Source: Ophthalmolycus amberensis | Lineage: Eukaryota; Chordata; Actinopteri; Perciformes; Zoarcidae | Length of the DNA: 64,000 nucleotides | Direction of reading: 5' to 3' | Assembly: GCA_024529925.1 (NCBI GenBank) | Contig: JAFEUB010000915.1 | Location: forward strand, 488,501 to 552,500 | Part shown: piece after piece, positions 12,486 to 23,079 of the stretch | How positions within the stretch are numbered: the stretch's first letter is position 1 | How the letters are laid out: every line of letters begins with the position of its first letter | Program-made: the position numbers and the translations under genes | Notes under the pieces: model-generated | Database searches by the model: none | The model's input: only the letters and a program-made list of their open reading frames with translations | What the model was told of the DNA's origin: nothing

Positions 12486-12780
12486 CGCGCACACACACAC
12501 ACACACATACACACACATCCCTGTATTGCTGTCTGTGTGAGGACAAATTGCACTACCTAGACTCGTCTACTCTAACCTTAACCATCACAATGAAATACCT
12601 AATCACAACCTGAACCTAATCCCAACCCACAAAACAGTCCTGTCGAAGAAGTAAGGACGGGCTAAATGTCCTCACTTTACACAAATGTCCTCACTCTCAG
12701 ATCCAAAACTGTAGTTGGTCCTCACAAAGATAGATGTTCAAGTATTCACACACACATAAAGACAAATAAAATACTATTGC
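12486..12780 (+). repeat. CA-anchored interspersed repeat, family F copy 1
   Basis: Starts with a CA array (12490-12518). Next come TGTGTGAGGACAAATTGCAC and a run of CTAACC/CCTAATC-type motifs, then ATGTCCTCACTT, a second TGTCCTCACTCTC, and TTGGTCCTCACAAAGATAG. A second copy with the same order of motifs, also headed by a CA array, lies at 24874-25340. The pairing shows that the microsatellite is part of a dispersed repeat and not an independent array. Confidence 0.7.
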
Positions 12781-13236
12781 ATTGGCACATGTGCACGTAC
12801 GTCAGCGTTACGGACACACACGGCAGGATAAAGTGTAACCTGTCAGTGCCTTTCTCAGGGGCAGGGCTGAACTTTAACATCCTTTATTCATCCTGAGTCG
12901 TCACTTCTGCTGCTCTGCACTTTGACTCACAGGCATATGGTTCAAGAAGTGTGTGTGTGTGTTGACGGCCCCGTGTCTTCATTCTACAACCAAAGAAAGA
13001 CTACGTGAATCCTACATTTTGTTGTAGTCCAAAGAATCTGGCCATTTCCACTATATTAGCTTTTGACATTCAGTTTCATGTGATCCATGATTCATTTCCT
13101 GAATCAACAACCTCATGTCTATGTGTCCTCTGTGCACATATGTGTACAAATAACATTAGAGCGAAGGACATTTTTATTTCCCTCCATTTTCCCTTAATGA
13201 AGTAATGCTTCTCCGTCTTCTTTCTTCTTCTGGCAG

Positions 13237-13305
13237 GTCAACAAGTTTGGCCGGCTATCTTTTCCACCCATTGATTTCCCTCGTGACTGCTGTCAAAAAG
13301 AATGA
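13237..13305 (+). CDS. Possible 3' terminal coding exon (unidentified)
   Basis: A strong acceptor ends at 13236 (a long CT-rich tract and then TTCTTCTGGCAG). After it, the frame starting GTC AAC AAG encodes 22 residues beginning VNKFGRLSFPPIDF and stops at TGA 13303-13305. A second frame is open for 27 codons, so the phase is not certain. An AATAAA lies about 220 bp downstream near 13523, compatible with a 3' UTR. The peptide resembles no family I can name. Short frames after acceptor-like tracts occur by chance, so this is a weak call resting on the quality of the splice site. Confidence 0.22.
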   Translation, partial: VNKFGRLSFPPIDFPRDCCQKE

Positions 13306-13309
13306 CTTT

Positions 13310-14525
13310 AAACTGCATTGAGCTTGTTCTAATGTTGTCGGAGTGGTATTTTACATGTTTGGGCGAATATGGTATTGATTGATTATGTGTTGTCAGATAT
13401 AAAACTGAACAAATAAGATAAACAATAGTGTCCTTCCTTCTTTATTCAACAAAAACAGGCAGATATCAGAAAGAAATCCAGGAACACTAGGGCCCAATCC
13501 CAATGAAATATTTGATGAATAAATTAATAAATATCCTCATATTTCACGTTTTTTTGGGTTCCATCTTTTATCCTTAATGTCTCTGTGTAAATGTAATATG
13601 ACAGGCTGAACACACCTGTGCCGTCCTCTTTGTTTCCCTTTTTTCTACGTCTCCATGCTTCCACTGGTTACCCTGTGTTTAACACAAATTGCAATGAACT
13701 GTGGGTAATTCCCTTGCTGCCCTACATGCCAGGAGGCATAAAGGGCAATGATTATGAATTCCCTTGGTCAAAGTCTGCATCTAATGCTGACTTACAGAAA
13801 GGGTTCATGAAAGGCTCAAAATGTCTGCCAGAGAGGCCTCAAACAATCGACGATTTGACAGTGGGCCAGCCCGAAACACTCAGGCTTTACGGGAGTGCAC
13901 ATCGAAGTCTGTTGAGTCCGTAAGTGTGGGGATTGGGATCAGGAGACTCGCTGGACCTTTTGACACAGAAGACTAAGGAGAACTGGCACAGAGCCAGGGA
14001 AACACAGTGTTTGAATACACTGAGGAGGTGCAGGTGATTAGACACAGGTGGGATCAATCAGGAGCGGGGCAGACAATCACAGTGGCGGGAAAAACACAGA
14101 AACGGCAGGAAGTGAAGTGACCTGAAACGAGAGAGGTAAATAACACAGGGGCGGGATGAGAGTCACTGTCAGAGAGAACTTTAAAATATACATAATATGA
14201 TTTTATTCCCCCCGAAAATGATGTAGAGGGGATCGAGGAAGTTTTTCCAGCCCTGAGTAACGTCTGCAGATCTTTATCTCAGGCTGTGTACTCCAAGATC
14301 ACTGGACTGAGGTGATTTTGGCATAGTGGCCACCGTTGGAATTGCAGGTCATTTACTTTACTGTCATGAATACACTTGTTTTTTTTTGTAATCAAAGGCA
14401 ATCATTGCAAAAGAAACATACACACTAACTGATTTACTGACATTTTGAGTCATTTCATGGTTCTAAATACATCTTTGTTTGTTTCTCCTTCCGTTATTTG
14501 TCATGGTTTTGAACACACACACACT
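13310..14525. other. Non-coding stretch
   Basis: AT-rich sequence with a purine-rich patch at 13920-14160. A 101-codon open frame at 13618-13923 begins at a GTG codon, shows no bias and has no family resemblance. No repeat is recognised. Confidence 0.45.
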
Positions 14526-14528
14526 CAC

Positions 14529-14650
14529 AGGTAGCAGCTGGCGTCATCCGGGGGAGGCAGGAAGCGTGTGATGAAAGCTGTCAGGTTTCTCTTTGATGTG
14601 AGCCCCTTCAGGTTATGACTGGATCCTCTTGAGGGTCCTTCAGCAAGACC
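14529..14650 (-). CDS. Probable internal coding exon (unidentified protein)
   Basis: Read on the minus strand, a CCCTCTGCAG acceptor (AG at 14652-14651) is followed by a 122-bp segment and a GTGAGTG donor (starting 14528). Only one of the three frames is open. It gives 40 residues plus two bases, beginning GLAEGPSRGSSHNLK and including RNLTAFITRFLPPPDD. Codon use looks genuine, with CTG for Leu, AAG for Lys, and TTC, ATC and AAC in the second half. The exon starts in phase 0 and ends in phase 2. The peptide is Ser/Gly-rich, then basic and hydrophobic, with an acidic PPPDD turn, as in a cytoplasmic linker. I do not recognise the protein. This is the best exon candidate in the window, but an exon of this size can arise by chance. 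Confidence 0.45.
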
Positions 14651-14654
14651 CTGC

Positions 14655-15370
14655 AGAGGGAAACAAAGAGAGAACACGTGACAGCTTACAGAATGTGATA
14701 TCTTCCTACGACATAAGAAGTGCGACAGTAAGGACGTGCGGAAACTGGCTTCACCTGCTGATCATGTCAGTGTTCGTCAAGTCAACTGTATTAATATGTA
14801 TTTAACACAATATAACAATACAACATTTTAAAAATACACACGTTCACATACATATGTTGTTCAAGGTTGAGTTGCCAACTCGCAGTTTTTTGGCATGAGA
14901 CATTTTGCACTAAAACAAACCGTTAGTTAACGTGTACTTTGTGCACAGGTGTACTTTTTTCTTCTTCAAATTTTGAAAGGCTAAAACATCTCTCCAACAA
15001 AAGAGAACGGCAGGAAAATAAGATGACAAAGACAATAGAGAATTGGGGAAAAGAACCCCAAGAACATCAAAACCCAGCCCAGATTGAGCCTGGCACAGAA
15101 ATAAATGATGTATAAGGAGCCGGAAACAAAGTAGCTTTGATGCAGATGTTGAAAAACAACCCAGCTCCATCCTGATCACAGAATGTTTCTGTAGATTGAC
15201 TTCATTACACAGCTTTTACCACCAATCTATACTTTCAGGATCTAATTCCATGACGTAAAGTGTATGATCTATAAAAACATACGTTTAACTGGAAAAGGAG
15301 TGTTTTAAGTAAGAACATGAGGAAGTATTTGATTATTGTTATACAGAGAGGCTTGGATGCTGGAACTCTC
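14655..15370. other. Non-coding, presumed intron
   Basis: AT-rich sequence upstream (in minus-strand sense) of the 14.5-kb exon candidate. No gene or repeat is recognised. Confidence 0.4.
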
Positions 15371-15959
15371 TAAGGGCCTGTGTCCACATAGCGCCTTTTT
15401 CTCCGCACCAGCGTGTTTTTATAACTGTTCCCATGGAGGAGAGAGCGTGTTCGGCGGCCAAGAGAGAAAGCACTGCACCCAGCGTCTCTTTTCTGAGCAT
15501 TCTGCCTGTTTTTGTGCGGCAGCTTTGAGCGCCTCAAGCTAAAAACCGCTGGTGACGTCACTGTAGAAAATGGTTCGTCGATCCTTTGTATTTCTGACAC
15601 ACACTATCATAGTGAATTGGCTAATTAGCCGGGCGGACACTGAATGTTGCTGGTGAGTGTTGTGCTTCTATTACCTTAGGCCGTGTCTCTCTTTGCTCAT
15701 CTATACAAAGTATGAAGCAGGTTTCCTCTGTTTGGAGCTCATGGCGAAAAGACAATGTAAAACAAATAGAAAGTAAAATGCACAGCTAGTCCATCATACA
15801 ATGGTGGTTGGAGCGGTGATATGTTCTCAAGATATTGTTGTCATAGAAACATGAAAAATGTAAAAAAAATATATACATTTAGTTGAACCGCTTGGATGAA
15901 ACGTTACCCAGCGGCTGCTTTTCTGCCAGAAAAAGGCGCTCTGTGGACACAGGCCCTTA
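15371..15959. mobile_element. MITE with 30-bp TIRs (29/30) and TA duplication
   Basis: The left terminus AGGGCCTGTGTCCACA starts at 15373. The right terminus at 15928-15957 is its inverse. The two 30-bp ends differ at one position (T versus G at base 17). Both ends are flanked by TA, suggesting a TA target duplication as in Tc1/mariner-type or related DNA transposons. The element is 585 bp and has no transposase frame, so it is non-autonomous. Its interior contains a perfect CRE-type palindrome TGACGTCA near 15553 and a CTGCACCC/GCGTCTC-rich left half. The closely matching ends suggest a young or recently mobilised family. The superfamily is uncertain because no transposase is present. Confidence 0.85.
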
Positions 15960-18900
15960 GGAAACAGCCATCTGGGGCAGGATTCTGTACGGTGCGAGTA
16001 TTATAAGTAAATAATCTAAAGGCACTCTGTGATTAAGAAGGAACTTTTAACTGTTATGAAACAGCCTCATTTTAATACTGATGCCACTCTAAGTCCTACA
16101 TAATTAAACAAAACCATCAGCGAGACTATTGGGAAAGGACAGGCTTTACAGCACGCAAGTTCACCAGCAGCTCCTTCAGCTCAGACTCCGGCGGGGCCAC
16201 CAGCAGCGACCAGCTCACCGTGGACAGACCCAGATCCAGCTTACGGTGGGTGGTGACCCCCCCCCCAGAACGGCTCCTCCTCCGGCCAGGAGAGCTTTGC
16301 CTAGCTGCTTAGTTAGTCCCCGCTGGGAGCAAACACAAACACCACGCCGTATTGCTGGGCCCCCTGGCGGGAGGGACGGGGAACCAGGACTGAGCGGGGC
16401 GGACTGTCAGAACCTGCTACAGTAAAATTAGCGGTTATCTAAAGGGACTCTGCTGCTCTGCAACACAGAATCATCACAAAATGAAAGTTGCTCGTTGCAG
16501 CTTTAATCATTCCATTTAGATAAAAATCACGCGTTGACAAAGATCATCAAATGTGGACAGCTCCAATAAATTCTTCACACGTATTCCTCACACACACTCA
16601 CACACATCTGTTAGGCACATGTCACACTGCATCACCAAACAGTTCCAGCCATGAGTCCATTTCAGGCCACACACTTTTCAGTTCCTTCAAAAAAATATAT
16701 ATATTATATCTGACATGCTGAGTCGGCCTCCAATGAATAGATGACGCTTAATGGCATTAGCAAACGGCCGATCCATTGATAATTCATTGCAAGTGTCAAA
16801 ACCAGCCATGCTCCCGCTGTAACTGCATTGCAGCAGGACGTATGGACAGTGTGGGGAGAGGAGGATAGAGAGTAATCTCTCTTTTTGCACCCTCCTCCTC
16901 CTCCTCCCTCCATCAGCCCTGCTCAAGGACGGATGGATGTGAGAGTCCAGAGAGAGGAGGTGTTGAGATGAATGGGACGTCTGCAGGGAGAGACAGAGAG
17001 GAAATGGACTGACTGAACCTGCAGCAGAAGCAGTGTGGAAGAGAGAAAGCACGCCGACTCGACACTTCATTTCTATGCCGAGACACCAACCCCGATGGGG
17101 GAGAAGTACTATTTACTCTTACATTGTAGAAGCGTTTTTAATACGATATAATGTCGGTGTTTGTGGGACTGTGAGGTCAGCCTGTCATCAGCGAGCACAA
17201 GGGTTATTTTACAACTACACCGCAACATCATCAGCGTAGCGCATGTGTTTTACTGCTCAGACAACCCATTCATTTACATTAAGAAGTCATTTGACAGCTA
17301 TTAAATCATTCCAGTGATTTAAGAGAAGCTGCAGGGAGTGAAGTAGTGAGCTGGACTAACAAGCTCTAAGTAAGTCATTACGACACATTTAAGTATTACA
17401 TTAAAACCAGTCGCATTTATCCGTCTCTGTAGAAAAGTAAGAAGAAGGCACAACATTTCAATTACTCATCTGTTTAACAGAGGCATTATATAGCAACATT
17501 CATATCAGTATCTTATACAGTTGAATGGGAGCTTAGTGGACATCTTAAGTTTAGGCAACAAAAGTACTTCATTCACACGAACAGCATCAACAACGAGAAA
17601 GTCAGAAACAGAAGTGGAAAAAAGAGTCATTGGAGGAATTGACCATAAGAGACGGAAATTCTTCTGAAGAGAGAAATGACCGTTACGTGAAGGAGTGACA
17701 CAGTAAGATAAGCGATAAACAGCGAGAACACGACAGATGATTAAAACCTGGAGAGCGAGACAGCAGATGGATGATGGACGTGGAAGAGGGGAACAGATAA
17801 TAAAATAAAAGTCACAGATGGACGACAGAACAAAGTCAAAGAGACAGACAAGGAGACACAAAGAGCAGAACGTTGAAGTCAGAAAAACCCGCTCAGATGG
17901 TTTGAGAGCAGTGAACTGATAAATCAAATTGAAATAAATGGACTCATGGATGGACAGGAAGCAAACAGAATTTAACGAAAGAGAGACGATGGAGTTCATG
18001 CAGGTCAGAGGAGATGATGGAAAAGGTGCATGAGTGAAACATTACCGCACCTCAATTAGCCTCTCAGCAGACGCACCAGATCAAGTAAATGATGCTTCTA
18101 CCACCAATGAGACCAAAACTGAAGCCTCCGAGACCTCCAAATACTTCTGTCTTGTTCATTTTGTGTTCTGTAAATTCTTTTGACGAGTCGTTCCTCATTC
18201 AAATTCTAAAATACAGCATATACAGTTTCAAGTCTGATGATGTTCATTTAGTACATTATCCGAGTTAACAGGGAAGGTGATTGCCTTCCCTGCATTGTTA
18301 ACAAGCTTGGAGAGCTTGTTTTTGCTCTTTGCACTCAAGTCGCCGCACCGTGCTGTGTGGAGAAATCAGAGAATGCTTTCAGCCCCCAAACAAGGCGTCT
18401 GCACCACTTTAAGTATGTGTTGGGTAAAACAAAAGCTCCTCAGCTTCCTGATTAAAAACAACTCGCTTAAAAATGCTCTTTGAGCTTTCATTAAATTTGA
18501 AACAAAGTGTTCTCCAGGCCAGTAACTGCAGTGTTAAATCAAAGCGCAGTGTCTAACTGGGGACAATAGTGTGTTAACAGTGATGTGTGTTCTGTATTAT
18601 TCATTATTTTTTAATTCTTTCAGGCATGAAAAGTGCCCCACTTTCATACTAACTTTGGGTTTTGAACATTGAGTGTGACATGATGTTATACGTATTCACA
18701 CAATGCGAAGTGAAATCAGCTTGATACTAGAAACAAGTATTTATAAAAAGTATTTTGGGGCATTTTCAAGACATTCTCATCGGGCGAATAAGAAGAGACA
18801 GAAAAAGACAGAAAACACAAACTTGCATCATTCCAGGATTACGATGTTAGATTAAATGCTACAGATAATTGATTTGAAGTATTAACAAGCCAGCTGATCT

Positions 18901-19480
18901 TTGCGTGGCTCTCTGATATGAACGGTGATGACTTCTTTAACGGCGGAGAGAGAAAGAGAGCGGAGAACAAGATACAGAGAGGCTCTCAGCTGAGAGGCGG
19001 CTGGGAGAGGAAGTGCTTATGAATGACTGGAGGACAAAAGCATGAACTCAGTTCAACACATAATCAACATCGAGAAAAATATGAGATGTTTCACCGGGTG
19101 TGAGGGAAGTGGAACGACATTCAACCCCATGAATGTGAAGAGACAGGAAGAGACGTCGACGTGAGGAGAGAAAAAGGAATTTCCAAAGACGACAAATTGA
19201 GAGAAGGAGCGAGCGAGGGCCGAAGCTTCTCGCCTTCATGAATGAGAGGAAACGGTGAAAGGTCATCCTGGAGAGAAGGGGAGTGTTTAGCTTTTAATCC
19301 CACGAGTGACCGTGAGAAAGAGGAGAGACGAAGGCATCTCTTTAACCTCGTAAACGACAGATCAGGAAGACGAACGAAGCTCACGTGACCTCATCAACAC
19401 GGTTTAGACAGCGTACTGCCAAAGTAAAGGCTCAACCTTAACCTGGTTCACACAGTCCCAGGAACAGTGACAGCCTCCTG
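15960..19480. other. Mostly unique non-coding DNA
   Basis: 16150-16400 is GC-rich with open frames on both strands and a C10 run that would shift the minus frame, so no exon is called. 16715-16815 carries homeobox-like and ATTGATAATTCATT motifs and could be a conserved non-coding element. 17500-18000 and 18900-19400 are purine-rich on plus, which creates long but unbiased minus-strand frames. A 45-bp fragment of repeat family B lies at 18225-18268. Confidence 0.4.
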
Positions 19481-20045
19481 TGTGTAAGAAATTTGAGCAT
19501 AGACCTGTGTGTTTAGTAGATATAATAAAAGTGTTTAATAATTCATAATTAAGAATTCATAAATAGTCATAATCATAAGTGTTTTGGAAATGCATAATTA
19601 AGATAAGCATAAAGTGTTTTAGGATTAGTAGCTCCAGGTAGAATTTGAGACATGAAGCTTTTGCCAAAGATGCAGAAGTTTATCTTCTATACTGAAGGAT
19701 TATCATAGAGGGTTTGAGCAATACCAGACAGACATTGAATGTGTTAGTGAGCTCAGGGACAGAGAGACAGACAGGCCAATACACTCCTGGAAGTTAGCCA
19801 ATAGGAATTGGGATAAACGGAAGGGGAGGAGTTGCGAACGGATATGTGGGCGGGATATAGAAAAGAGTTTTCTCTTCCTGTTAGGTAGGATCCAGAACAG
19901 ACGTGTTTACTGGGATCGGGAAGAGTTTTTCCAAAGTGGGCGAAAAGTGCAATATTTCATGAGATTAATGTACACCATTGTATAACTGTAATTGCAACAG
20001 CAGGATTAAAATCCTTCTTGACGGTAAACCAGTTTCGGTAACGTT
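19481..20045 (+). mobile_element. Possible lone LTR of an LTR retroelement
   Basis: The segment begins TGTGTAAGAAATTTGAGC and contains two CCAAT boxes close together (GGCCAATACACT, TTAGCCAATAGG), then GGGCGGGATATAGAAAAG as a GC box with a TATA-like site. About 170 bp further comes GGATTAAAATCCTTCTTGAC. It ends near CAGTTTCGGTAACG. Immediately downstream, TAGCGCCGTGTGACTG resembles a primer-binding site (TGGCGCC-type). This order (U3 promoter boxes, R/U5, primer site) is that of an LTR. No gag, pol or env frame follows, so it is a solo or truncated remnant. A clear target duplication was not found, and Gypsy versus retrovirus-like class cannot be decided. Confidence 0.45.
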
Positions 20046-20194
20046 TTTAGCGCCGTGTGACTGAAAAGCTATCAGCCCACGTGTGCCGGCCGCTCCACTC
20101 CCATCGTGAGCACATTTTTCACGACATGTGGCATCATTGCAGGTACAGCAGGGGGCAACACGCAGGAGGAAAAAAACGTCCTCAAAACCTCAAA

Positions 20195-20420
20195 CTTTCA
20201 ACGTTTTACTGGTGATGTTAATTTAGTAAATTATGATCCATTTACAGTCAAATAGAGCGGACGAGCCTGCTCCACCACTGAGCCACAGTCTATAATCTAT
20301 CCATGCGTGCTGCAAGTCAGTTCATACGGAAGACAGATGGTCAACATCTTTTCTACGGCAACGGCGCACATAAAAATGGCCGCCACTCTGACCATGCTGC
20401 CTTGTTGATTTGAAGGGGAC
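20195..20420 (-). repeat. Interspersed repeat family B, diverged copy
   Basis: GATGTTAATTTAGTAAATT, ATGATCCATTTACAGTCAAA and further GGACGAG/CCACAGTCTATAATC-type motifs match, in order, the inverted copy at 62605-62965. This copy is the most diverged of the three longer ones. Confidence 0.55.
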
Positions 20421-20559
20421 TGCTGTAACACAAGTGAGGAAGAAAATAACTCATTTTGAACACAAATTAGAAAATAAAAGAGGAGTCAAGGTGTTCTTCT
20501 GACTCCGCTGCAGGGCAGCAGAGGACTTAAGCTTTATTTTCTTTCTCAGGAAATCTCAC

Positions 20560-20622
20560 CTCATGCACCAACGCTGAGCTCAGTGTAGTTACGGACACAA
20601 TCCAGAGTTCATCTTTTTTCAT
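20560..20622 (-). CDS. Possible coding exon or first exon (unidentified)
   Basis: On the minus strand an ATG (20622-20620) with A at -3 opens 21 codons (MKKDELWIVSVTTLSSALVH plus E) that run straight into a GAG/GTGAGA donor (starting 20559), ending in phase 0. The same frame is open for seven codons before the ATG, up to an ACCCTTCAG acceptor-like site, so it could instead be part of a slightly longer internal exon. Its phase-0 end would join in frame to the candidate exon at 14650-14529. The peptide is not recognised. Chance is a serious alternative for so short a segment. Confidence 0.2.
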
Positions 20623-20639
20623 TTTGGCATCTCTGTCTG

Positions 20640-21678
20640 AAGGGTTTCACCTTCCAAACTCAAGCACCAAACAGCTGGAGAAGGTGACATTGACTGCAGG
20701 GGATCAGATGTGGGGGTGCAGGGCCCTCTCCATATCTCCGCCAAACTCAGTCCAGATATGATCCTCTTGTGTTCAGCGTGATGATGAAGAGCCAGAATCC
20801 AGCAGAATATTACATCAAAGCTATATTTATATATTTAAGCTGAATATTAATAAATAAACATCACCCCATTACTTAAACTGGCTGGTGAATTGGAGATTAG
20901 TTTAAGTTAAACACTAATGAGTTGGTTCTGTTGTTTGAATACGTTGTATGCTATTTGTATGGTGTAAAGCTGCAGTGTTGTGATTATCAGATTTCTATTA
21001 AACAGCTTCAGTTTGATAAAAGACTTCCATGAAGGATGCTTTGGTGAAGCCTCGCTCCATCCCTGAAGTAAGTGGACAGAGACATCCGAACATCTCCAGG
21101 TCCCCCGAGGAGCGAGGAGACATGAGTTAAGGTAAATGAGGCTTAATAGACGAGCACAGGATAGAACAATCCATCACCAACGAGCTGCGCTCCCTTACCT
21201 TTCATGATGACCAATTAAGAGCCAGGCACAGCTGACCCATGAGGCTGTGGCTGACGATAAGAATCTGTGGTTTTACTGGAATGTGTGGAGACAGGTTTAA
21301 AGTGGCTAACGTTTCCCAGATTTCTAAAGGGCAGGGCCATTTTGATATATTTCTGTTTCATAACCAGTTAAACGTTCCTCACAATAACTTTAAATCTAGT
21401 ATATACAGTACATATTAAATGTTATTATTTTCTTTTTTCTAAATTATCTGACAAGCCACAATTAACATTCTTTGCCTGCTTCTGAGGGTATTTAATTATT
21501 TTTGACCCACAACAGGCTCAACAAGAACATCTGCTTGAAGATGAACATCTTGTAATGTAACATGGTGAAATATTATAACACCTCCACTTAAAATGTCCGT
21601 TCCACTTCCTATTGTCTACATGTTGCTGACATGTCCAACAAACCTCCAGCCCAGTTTTGGGTGTTATGGTAACAGTGG

Positions 21679-21680
<2 letters not shown>
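20640..21680. other. Non-coding stretch
   Basis: AT-rich in the second half. Several donor-like sites occur (for example a GTAAGG on minus at 21198), each with only 15-20 codon frames. No gene is supported. Confidence 0.4.
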
Positions 21681-21681
<1 letters not shown>

Positions 21682-21746
<65 letters not shown>

Positions 21747-21785
21747 GCACACACACACACACATACAGGAGGGAGGGAGGGAGGG
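21682..21785 (+). repeat. (CA)n microsatellite followed by (GGGA)n
   Basis: About 40 CA units, interrupted by one CT unit and one CGCG, end at 21764. Four GGGA units (21768-21785) follow. Mirror open frames rich in HT on plus and CV on minus are artefacts. Confidence 0.97.
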
Positions 21786-21839
21786 TGAGCAGCGATTAGC
21801 AGAACAGAGGTTTTTACTCAGTGGGGGAAGCAAAACTCG

Positions 21840-21930
21840 TTTAGCAATCACATTACTCTGCATAATGCTCCATTAATGACATGCTAATCATATGCAAATG
21901 TGATGCTAATTGAGCAGGATTTCATTCCGA
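21840..21930. promoter_or_regulatory. Octamer/homeodomain motif cluster (putative enhancer)
   Basis: Within 90 bp: CATTAATGACATGCTAATC, then ATATGCAAATG (a perfect ATGCAAAT POU octamer) and GCTAATTGAG. Clusters of octamer and TAAT cores are typical of conserved non-coding developmental enhancers in vertebrates. Conservation cannot be judged from one sequence, so this is inference from motif content. Confidence 0.25.
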
Positions 21931-21986
21931 CCAACAGATGGTTCCTGTACTGCTGTAATGGGGCCTCTGATGGCTCTGAGAGAACC

Positions 21987-22009
21987 GTGTGTGTGTGTGT
22001 GTGTGTGTG
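21987..22009 (+). repeat. (GT)n microsatellite
   Basis: Eleven GT units on the plus strand, facing the CA array at 21682 across 220 bp. The two could pair as inverted repeats. Confidence 0.95.
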
Positions 22010-22754
22010 GGCAGGTATATCTGTATATCTCTCTGAAATGTGGGAGAAACGTAGTGGAAGAAAACCAGAAGAGAAATCTTCAAATTGTGAGTAGAAATTT
22101 AAAAAAGCGAAACAGAAAAGAAGATAAAGTGAGAAAGTGAAAATGATTTAGACAGAGAGAGACAGAAAAAAGGAGAATCACAAGTGAGACGGGTGAGGTG
22201 AAATCAACAAATTGACATCTTAGTTTGCAATTCTACAGGTGAAATAGAAGATTACACTTAACTTCTTCAGTAATTAAGAATTGTGCATGACTAATAAATC
22301 AATCACTATAATGAGAAACAGGATGCTCACGGGCATGAACTCTCAGAGAATCATCCCAACTCTGCAGCTCTAGAGTCTTTTAGCTTGTGTATGTTTGGTC
22401 ACACAGTACATTTACAGCTTATGTACCGGTATGCTTTATCGATTGCCACTTTTCATCAACAATGAATAGACAAAGAAAGTAGAACATCTAGCAACTAAAG
22501 AGACACATTCTATTCTCAAGAGATGGTGGAGACCAAACCAGAGCTGAAAGAAGCCTGAATATTGGACTTACATTAATCCGGTCAACACTACGACAGATGT
22601 ATGACGTGACTTCGGTGGTCCCCTGACTTTTCTTCGAGCACCACCATCTGGTTGACATTTCAATTTGTCCTGCAGTGGAATACTGAAATTAAGATTGAAA
22701 ACCAAGTAGAGATCGTACAGAGATCAATGGACACCACCGAAGAAGAATCATCTG

Positions 22755-22840
22755 CTCGGAGGCAGACAGTTAGGAACAGGAAGTGAGATGCTGTCGGCTC
22801 AGAGGCAGACAGTTAGGAAGGGAACTGAAAGGTTATGGAG
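22755..22840 (+). repeat. 43-bp tandem duplication
   Basis: CTCGGAGGCAGACAGTTAGG at 22755 is repeated as CTCAGAGGCAGACAGTTAGG at 22798, an offset of 43 bp. Two imperfect units are present. The surroundings (22870-22940, AACTCATATATCC) are AT-rich without a recognised element. Confidence 0.7.
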
Positions 22841-22984
22841 AAGTGAAGGGGAGGGTTCAAGAGTTGAGAAAAAAACTCATATATCCTGTAGTTAGCAGAC
22901 TTACAGACTTTTAAAAAGGCCACAAAAAATAGTGTGTAATAATATTTCCTTCACAGTCCCTTCCTCTGGTTTATGATGGAAACA

Positions 22985-23075
22985 CTTGCAAAGCTAATGC
23001 AATTAATACCTACCAGGCTCGGATTAACTACGTGTTTAGCTCTAATTAGCATATGTTAGCATCCTACAGATCACG
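22985..23075. promoter_or_regulatory. Homeodomain motif cluster (putative enhancer)
   Basis: GCTAATGCAATTAATACC, GGATTAACTACG and CTAATTAGCATATGTTAGC lie in 80 bp and carry several TAAT cores and an AATTA. The pattern resembles conserved non-coding elements. No conservation evidence is available. Confidence 0.22.
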
Positions 23076-23079
23076 TTGA

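Noticed and set aside
16129..16425. GC-rich block with open frames on both strands
   Set aside because: The minus-strand reading that looks most protein-like (HRKLDLGLSTVSWSLL) is out of frame with the sequence before the C10 run and lacks a good acceptor. The plus-strand Ser-rich reading also lacks one.
17505..17999. 164-codon open frame on minus
   Set aside because: Arises from purine-rich plus-strand composition (few T-starting codons on plus, Leu/Ser/Phe-rich on minus). No domain is recognisable.
21024..21070. ATG followed by CCTGAA/GTAAGT donor on plus
   Set aside because: Only 13 codons between the start and the donor, with stops directly upstream in frame. Too little to call.
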